Positions 4,312 through 7,770 of a stretch of 7,770 nt of DNA are shown here, piece by piece. Location: positions 1 to 7,770 of the forward strand of contig JAAVHM010000170.1 of NCBI GenBank assembly GCA_014799675.1, written 5' to 3'. The translations under genes were made by a program, and so were the position numbers. The stretch is from Ruminococcus sp. (GTDB lineage Bacteria > Bacillota > Clostridia > Oscillospirales > Ruminococcaceae). A model generated the notes under the pieces. That model was not told the DNA's origin. It did not search any database and saw only the letters and a list, made by a program, of their open reading frames with translations. Every line of letters starts with the position of its first letter. Within the stretch, counting starts at the first letter, position 1.

Positions 4312-4614
4312 TTATGAAATACTTGCTGCACACATTTGGTATGCAGCTTCCTCCGCTTCAAGAATAGCCATATTCAGCATACGCATTGCCTCGAAAGGAT
4401 TTTTCTTTTCAGCGTTCAAATATTCGTCGGAGTGCGTATAGCGGTCAACGTAATTGTCAACGTATTTTTCCGCCATACTCTGTACGGACGCAAGGTGCTC
4501 TTCAAGACTTCCGTTTTCAAGCATTGCATTATAAACATCTGGAGCATGATTTTCAAGCATTTCTATATGCTGCATAGCATATTTACCCTGTACATTTATT
4601 TTATTAGTAATCAT
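4312..4614 (-). CDS. tnpV: TnpV-like transposon protein
   Basis: The protein is 100 aa. ATG at 4614 is preceded by GGAGGA (4626-4621) 6 nt away. From memory, the TnpV family (small proteins encoded by Tn4451-type elements in Clostridia, role unclear) has a pattern like Y..L...GkL..hL...d..A.e......nPmeW.r.MN.i...AEE. Here YNAMLENGSLEEHLASV (about 28-44), AEKYVD and NPFEAMRMLNMAILEAEEAA fit that order and spacing. It is near the short end of the family and slightly divergent: the usual W is replaced by A. It is the first gene of a minus-strand pair with the lipoprotein. It supports a mobile-element setting. No nuclease or DNA-binding motif is visible. Confidence 0.72.
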   Translation of the reverse strand: MITNKINVQGKYAMQHIEMLENHAPDVYNAMLENGSLEEHLASVQSMAEKYVDNYVDRYTHSDEYLNAEKKNPFEAMRMLNMAILEAEEAAYQMCAASIS

Positions 4615-4663
4615 AATAATTCCTCCATTTTTTGTGCATTTTTACCTAATTTAGTAGTAAAAA

Positions 4664-4687
4664 CTTAATGCCAGCTGATACATTAAG
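4664..4687. repeat. Inverted repeat in tnpV leader
   Basis: CTTAATG (4664-4670) and CATTAAG (4681-4687) are perfect 7-bp arms around a 10-base loop that includes CAGCTG. It lies between the tnpV promoter and its start, so it could be an extra operator or a leader hairpin. Confidence 0.5.
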
Positions 4688-4701
4688 CAAACTGTAATTA
4701 T

Positions 4702-4730
4702 ATTATATTACTGTTGACAGTAATATGCAA
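4702..4730 (-). promoter_or_regulatory. Promoter of tnpV-lipoprotein pair
   Basis: On the minus strand TTGCAT (4730-4725), 17 bp and TATAAT (4707-4702). The palindromic operator fills the spacer. Confidence 0.65.
4708..4723. promoter_or_regulatory. Operator copy 1, TTACTGTTGACAGTAA
   Basis: A 16-bp palindrome (TTACTGT-TG-ACAGTAA, 7-bp arms) sits between the -35 and -10 boxes of the minus-strand promoter. An identical copy is at 4775-4790. The divergent ribbon-helix-helix-like protein is the likeliest ligand, by inference. Confidence 0.75.
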
Positions 4731-4738
4731 TATTCAAA

Positions 4739-4770
4739 ATACACAAACTTTTACAAAAAATTTTGTGTAT
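4739..4770. repeat. Inverted repeat between the two operators
   Basis: ATACACAAA (4739-4747) and TTTGTGTAT (4762-4770) are perfect arms with an AT-rich centre. They are placed almost symmetrically between the two operator copies. Confidence 0.6.
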
Positions 4771-4774
4771 TTTC

Positions 4775-4790
4775 TTACTGTTGACAGTAA
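4775..4790. promoter_or_regulatory. Operator copy 2, TTACTGTTGACAGTAA
   Basis: This is identical to copy 1. Its right half contains the TTGACA -35 box (4781-4786) of the plus-strand promoter, so a bound repressor would block RNA polymerase. Confidence 0.78.
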
Positions 4791-4807
4791 GCGAGATATG
4801 GTATAAT
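4781..4807 (+). promoter_or_regulatory. Promoter of the small RHH-like gene
   Basis: TTGACA (4781-4786) and TATAAT (4802-4807) are separated by 15 bp, shorter than ideal and unlike the uniform 17 bp of the RNA arrays. Confidence 0.65.
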
Positions 4808-4839
4808 ATTATCAAGTAAATTTTTTTGAGGTGAATAAA

Positions 4840-5085
4840 ATGCCGTTAAGTGAAAAATCAAAGCAATGTATAAGGGCATGGGACAGAGAAAATATACGCT
4901 CCCTGACCTGCCGCGTCCGTACAGAGGAAGCAGAGCTTTTCAAAGCATACTGCGCTGCTCACGACACTACTGTAGGAGAGTTTTTAAAAAAATATGTCCG
5001 CAAATGTAATTACGAATACGGAGAGGAACTGCGGAAAGCCGAAGAAGAAAAAGAGAAGAAGAAAGCCGAAGATAAAGCGGAATAG
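4840..5085 (+). CDS. Small ribbon-helix-helix-like DNA-binding protein
   Basis: The protein is 81 aa from the ATG at 4840, with GAGG (4828-4831) at normal distance. An in-frame GTG at 4831 lies on the ribosome site itself and is rejected. Residues about 17-56 fit a ribbon-helix-helix plan: a short strand (SLTCRV), helix 1 (TEEAELFKAYCAAH), a turn (DTTV) and helix 2 (GEFLKKYVRKC). The C-terminus is a highly charged Glu/Lys helix (about 60-81). Such proteins usually bind short palindromes as dimers and repress their own promoter. The two TTACTGTTGACAGTAA copies upstream fit this, but binding is inferred. It has its own terminator at 5117-5155 and is probably monocistronic. Confidence 0.75.
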   Translation: MPLSEKSKQCIRAWDRENIRSLTCRVRTEEAELFKAYCAAHDTTVGEFLKKYVRKCNYEYGEELRKAEEEKEKKKAEDKAE

Positions 5086-5116
5086 CAGCGGTCAGCGAAT
5101 TTTATGTTATAAAAAT

Positions 5117-5155
5117 AAAGCACAAAATTATCGGAAAGGTAATTTTGTGCTTTTT
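5117..5155 (+). terminator. Terminator after the RHH-like gene
   Basis: A perfect 14-bp stem (5117-5130 with 5140-5153) with a 9-nt loop is followed by TTTTTT within 5151-5156. Confidence 0.9.
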
Positions 5156-5193
5156 TAATTGAGTTATCAAGAATTTTATTAAAAACAATTTAA

Positions 5194-5296
5194 TTTGGGC
5201 GGCACGGACGGTTACAATATTAAGCTTGGGCGGTTGCCATATGTCCGCAAGCTGCGTATTTACCGCATTTTGGACGGCTTGGGCGGTTTGGACGGT
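5194..5296 (+). other. G-rich noncoding stretch with an orphan array-like hairpin
   Basis: Three GGGCGG-centred segments occur (about 5195, 5226 and 5279). The middle one forms AGCTTG/CAAGCT (5223-5228 with 5248-5253). Its core CTTGGGCGGTTGCC-ATATGTCCG resembles the E6 core CTTGGGCAATTGGCGCC-CTATGTTCG with one 3-base gap. The third is a run of 9-mers, TTTGGACGG, CTTGGGCGG, TTTGGACGG (5269-5295). No good promoter or U-run is seen here, so it may be a decayed unit. A short open frame crosses it but lacks a start and a ribosome site. Confidence 0.45.
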
Positions 5297-5303
5297 TATT
5301 TTA

Positions 5304-5993
5304 TTATATCCCCTCTTTAAACATATCGGGAGGCAAAATTTTATAATCGTCCATAATACGCATTATATCAGAAAAATTAAATCCATATCCCGACATATCT
5401 ATACTGCTGTTAAATATCAGTTTTAACTTTTCAGCTTCAATGCCATGGTTATCAAGCAGCTTTTGACAAGTTATGCCAAATTTTTTGTTTATATTTCGGG
5501 CAATCAAACGTGAAATTTGCAGCTGTAATATTTTGTAGCTGTCGTCTGCCGCACATTGGTCAAGAACATTGCATATTAAAAATACAACTTCCATTTCGCT
5601 GTAATCGGCGTTATTATCAGCTTCACACTCGCTGTAGTCGTAGCCATATAGGTAATCTTGGGAACAATTCATATACTTGCCTATCTTTAGTCTGTCGGCT
5701 GCCGATACGTTTACACCGCTTTTAAGCGCAAATAATCGCTGAGGAGTAGCCAATAAAGCGTTTTTTACATTTGGCAATGTATTTTTTGATATTCCGTCAG
5801 GCAATTCACCCAAAAGATGTGCTACAGAAACATCAAGATATTTTGCTATTGCAGTTATTTTATCCAACGACGGTGTATTTCCCTTTCGCCATTGCGTAAT
5901 TAAATTATGAGAATAATTTAAATCAGATAACATTTTTTTTGCAGAGATATTTTTTTCTTTTAGTTTTTTATCTATAACTTGTAAATATTGCAT
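5304..5993 (-). CDS. XRE-family helix-turn-helix regulator with C-terminal extension
   Basis: The protein is 229 aa from the ATG at 5993, with GAGG about 9 nt upstream. A TTG 11 codons earlier lacks a ribosome site. Residues about 4-63 form an XRE helix-turn-helix: ISAKKMLSDLNYSHNLITQW is the recognition region and ITAIAKYLDVSVAHLLGELP is the typical closing helix pair. Residues about 75-122 look like a second, degenerate domain of the same kind (LLATPQRLFALKSGVNVSAA...YLYGYD). The C-terminal 100 residues are helical with no motif I know. It diverges from the small XRE gene and the ATPase gene, the usual layout of a regulator controlling an element's core genes. Ligand and operators are not known. 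Confidence 0.85.
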   Translation of the reverse strand: MQYLQVIDKKLKEKNISAKKMLSDLNYSHNLITQWRKGNTPSLDKITAIAKYLDVSVAHLLGELPDGISKNTLPNVKNALLATPQRLFALKSGVNVSAADRLKIGKYMNCSQDYLYGYDYSECEADNNADYSEMEVVFLICNVLDQCAADDSYKILQLQISRLIARNINKKFGITCQKLLDNHGIEAEKLKLIFNSSIDMSGYGFNFSDIMRIMDDYKILPPDMFKEGI

Positions 5994-6012
5994 AAAATAT
6001 AACCTCTTTTTT

Positions 6013-6037
6013 ATGTAATAAAGCAATTGAATTACAT
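6013..6037. promoter_or_regulatory. Inverted repeat upstream of the XRE regulator
   Basis: ATGTAAT (6013-6019) and ATTACAT (6031-6037) are perfect arms, 11 bases apart, about 20 bp before the regulator start. It is a candidate autoregulatory operator. Confidence 0.45.
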
Positions 6038-6074
6038 TTTTATATGTGATATTATATTATTATACACTTAAAAA

Positions 6075-6127
6075 GGTACATAAGATATAATATAAACATC
6101 ATTTTGTTATTATTATATCATAATACC
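6075..6127. repeat. Imperfect inverted repeat in the divergent promoter region
   Basis: Arms of about 21 bp (6075-6095 and 6107-6127) share GGTA/TACC ends and GATATAAT/ATTATATC cores. The core includes a TATAAT at 6086-6091 that could be a -10 box for the plus-strand operon, but no good -35 box is seen. Confidence 0.45.
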
Positions 6128-6172
6128 TACATAAATGCAAGGATAAATTATATTTCAAAGGGAGGATTTTAT

Positions 6173-6454
6173 TTGAAACCGTATGTAAAATTGCGAACAG
6201 CTATGATGATTGCTGAGAAAAAACAAGAAGAGCTTGCTGCGGCAATAGCGGTCAATCCCACAACCTTTAGCAAGAAGATGACCGCCAAAGCTGCGTGGAC
6301 TATGTGGGAAGCATACAAAATGTGCGAATTGCTGCACATTCCAGAAAGCGAGTTGACGGAATATTTTCCAAAGGAGCTTTCCGTGCCGCACGAAAGTGTT
6401 GCTCATCAACTCACACAGCGTCAAAATGTAAGCATGAAAGGAGTTAAAAAATGA
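6173..6454 (+). CDS. Small phage-type helix-turn-helix protein
   Basis: The protein is 93 aa from a TTG start at 6173, chosen because GGGAGG (6160-6165) lies 7 nt upstream. An ATG at 6104 would add 23 residues without a ribosome site. Residues about 4-70 form a Cro/cI-type fold: LRTAMMIAEKKQEELAAAI, then AVNPTTFSKKM as the turn and recognition helix, then a helix ending in LLHIPESELTEYF. From memory, similar small proteins occur in phages and conjugative elements next to replication or excision genes. Its stop codon overlaps the next start (ATGA), so the two genes are translationally coupled. It may repress or activate this operon. Confidence 0.8.
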   Translation: MKPYVKLRTAMMIAEKKQEELAAAIAVNPTTFSKKMTAKAAWTMWEAYKMCELLHIPESELTEYFPKELSVPHESVAHQLTQRQNVSMKGVKK

Positions 6455-7434
6455 GTGTTCCAAAATTGGAGGTAATAGATGCAGAAACACTTCTTGCTAC
6501 ACCTCTACCCAAAACTCTTTTTATTGTCGATAAGCTTTTACCACAAGGTTTGAGTATTTTTTGCGGTGCAAGCAAAATTGGCAAGAGCTGGCTAATGCTT
6601 GACCTTGCAAACAAAGTTGCAAAAGGCGAGCCAATGTGGGGATTTGCAACATGTAAGTGTGATGTTCTTTATCTCACGTTGGAAGACACGATTGTGAGAG
6701 TACAAGAACGTCTTTACAAATTAGTTGATGAAGCTCCGTCAAATCTCCGTATTGCCGTGGCATGCGAGAAAATTGGAAAAGGACTTGAAGAACAAATCAA
6801 CACTGCATTAAATGAATATCCAAATACAAAATTAATAATTATCGATACTTTCCAAAAAGTGCGAAATTCAAGCGGTGCAGTCAGAGACGGAATGTATGCA
6901 GTCGATTATGCAGATGTTTCTGCCCTCAAGGCGATTGCTGATAAAAATAAAATTGCCGTTATGTTTGTACATCACCTACGCAAGGTCAAGGATTTAGACG
7001 ACCCGTTCAACGATGTAAGCGGCAGCACAGGCATAGCAGGAGCAGCAGACACAATATTTATTATGAGCAGAGCAAGAAGCGATAAAAACGCTAATTTAAT
7101 TGTCAGCGGGCGAGACATAAACTATCAAGATATGGAATTGCTTTTTGAAAAATGTAAGTGGCAGCTTCAAAAAATAAAAACGGAGAATGAAATTCAGCAA
7201 GAGCAAGTTCCTAATTTTATTTTTAAGCTTTGCGATTTTCTTTTTCTGCAAACCGAATGGTGCGGAACAGCGACAGAGCTTATAGCCGCAATGGAGGACA
7301 CAGAGACATCACCCAATATTGTAACCAAATCCCTCGGAAGATTTGCTGATAAATACTTGACCCCTAATGGAATACAATACAGCACAAAAAAGTCTGGAAA
7401 GAGATATATTTACTTTAAGAAAATTCAAAAATAA
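6451..7434 (+). CDS. RepA-type (AAA_25) ATPase, probable replicative helicase of a mobile element
   Basis: The protein is 327 aa. ATG at 6451 overlaps the upstream stop and has AAGGAG about 7 nt before it. Walker A is GASKIGKS (residues 39-46). LTLED (75-79) carries the likely catalytic Glu. Walker B is LIIIDTF (128-134) with Asp132. VHHLRK (173-178) and GSTGIAGAADTIF (191-203) are the later motifs expected in RecA-fold RepA/AAA_25 proteins. From memory, these form hexameric helicases or replication initiators in plasmids, phages and integrative elements. The C-terminal part (about 250-327) looks like a small winged-helix-type domain (FLFLQTEWCGTATELIAAM... NIVTKSLGRF), common in this family. 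It is followed by the AT-rich region 7435-7770, a possible origin. The alternative is a phage-type DnaB-like ATPase. Confidence 0.85.
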   Translation: MSVPKLEVIDAETLLATPLPKTLFIVDKLLPQGLSIFCGASKIGKSWLMLDLANKVAKGEPMWGFATCKCDVLYLTLEDTIVRVQERLYKLVDEAPSNLRIAVACEKIGKGLEEQINTALNEYPNTKLIIIDTFQKVRNSSGAVRDGMYAVDYADVSALKAIADKNKIAVMFVHHLRKVKDLDDPFNDVSGSTGIAGAADTIFIMSRARSDKNANLIVSGRDINYQDMELLFEKCKWQLQKIKTENEIQQEQVPNFIFKLCDFLFLQTEWCGTATELIAAMEDTETSPNIVTKSLGRFADKYLTPNGIQYSTKKSGKRYIYFKKIQK

Positions 7435-7441
7435 AATTATC

Positions 7442-7470
7442 GCCGAGGTATAAATCCTCGGCAAAATTTT
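7442..7470 (+). terminator. Possible terminator after the ATPase gene
   Basis: A perfect 7-bp GC-rich stem GCCGAGG/CCTCGGC (7442-7448 with 7456-7462) is followed by AAAATTTT. The T-run is displaced, so it is a weak terminator or an RNA-stabilising hairpin. Confidence 0.55.
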
Positions 7471-7770
7471 AAATTTTAAAAGGACTGTGATTTTAAAAAT
7501 TTTCAAAAATTGAAAATTTGATAATTTTCATTGAATTGGACTTTTTAAGATTTTTGTATTTTTGAAAAATTCATATAAAATAAAAATTTTTATTTTTCAG
7601 ATTTTTGCAAAAACAGAGGGGCGGGCAAATTGAACGTTTTTTACTCGTTTTTGAGGGTTGCCACAAGGGAGCGAAAAAGGTGCGGGTATAGAATAGCAAG
7701 CACAGAAAAGGTATATACCTTTTCCCATTATCTGACAAATATGCAGATAATGACAGCGCGAACCCTGCGA
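7471..7770. other. Gene-free region: AT-rich tract plus inverted repeats, candidate origin
   Basis: No ORF with a ribosome site is visible. Positions 7471-7610 are extremely AT-rich with repeated AAAATTT-like words. From about 7611 the base composition shifts to G-rich (GAGGGGCGGG, GAGGGTTGCCACAAGGGAG). Two inverted repeats follow. The order of AT-rich DNA, then a G-rich block, then hairpins, directly after a RepA-type gene, suits a replication origin or an origin of transfer ahead of mobilisation genes outside the window. This is inference only. Confidence 0.4.
7706..7751. repeat. Palindrome and inverted repeat
   Basis: AAAAGGTATATACCTTTT (7706-7723) is a perfect 18-bp palindrome. It is followed at once by ATTATCTG (7727-7734) and CAGATAAT (7744-7751), perfect 8-bp arms with a 9-base loop. 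Such hairpins are common beside transfer or replication nick sites. Confidence 0.7.

Noticed and set aside
5192..5319. Open frame through the G-rich stretch
   Set aside because: It lacks a start codon and a ribosome site, and overlaps the 3' end of the XRE gene on the other strand.
6104..6172. Longer N-terminus of the small XRE protein from an ATG at 6104
   Set aside because: There is no ribosome site at that ATG, while the TTG at 6173 has GGGAGG at 7 nt. The extra 23 residues fall before the helix-turn-helix fold.

Overview
The window looks like part of a mobile or mobilisable element in a low-GC, Clostridia-type Firmicute. The evidence is AT-rich DNA, strong GGAGG-type ribosome sites, consensus sigma-A promoters, a TnpV-like protein, small phage/plasmid-type regulators and a RepA-type ATPase. 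The host genus cannot be named from the sequence.

Positions 1-3012 hold no convincing protein gene. They hold two divergent arrays of small RNA genes, each with its own promoter and terminator. On the minus strand (1-1260) there are five units of about 160-225 nt, M1-M5, with promoters at 169-197, 449-477, 652-680, 950-978 and 1232-1260. On the plus strand (1334-2986) there are twelve units, E0-E11. Eleven are about 70-80 nt and one (E5) is about 200 nt. All 17 promoters have a perfect TTGACA -35 box, a TATAAT, TATACT or TATAGT -10 box and exactly 17 bp between them. Eleven of the twelve plus-strand promoters also have an extended -10 TGN. Most plus-strand RNAs fold into a long closing stem that ends in a U-run and so acts as terminator. 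Inside it is a small hairpin whose pairs differ from copy to copy while remaining complementary, usually followed by CUAUG. I do not recognise this family, and it is the main discovery candidate.

Positions 3013-5155 hold a minus-strand pair: a TnpV-like protein (4614-4312), then a two-repeat lipoprotein (4257-3058) ended by a good terminator at 3013-3047. Divergent from it is a small ribbon-helix-helix-like protein (4840-5085). The shared promoter region carries two copies of the palindrome TTACTGTTGACAGTAA, each placed on one of the two divergent promoters, which suggests joint repression.

Positions 5156-5303 form a G-rich noncoding stretch that includes an isolated sequence resembling the E6/E7 RNAs. 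Positions 5304-6454 hold divergent XRE-type regulators (5993-5304 minus and 6173-6454 plus). The second overlaps a RepA/AAA_25-type ATPase (6451-7434) by ATGA. Positions 7435-7770 hold no gene but contain a hairpin, a very AT-rich tract and two inverted repeats, compatible with a replication or transfer origin. The protein genes read as regulation and replication functions of the element. The RNA arrays may be cargo of the element or chromosomal DNA beside it.
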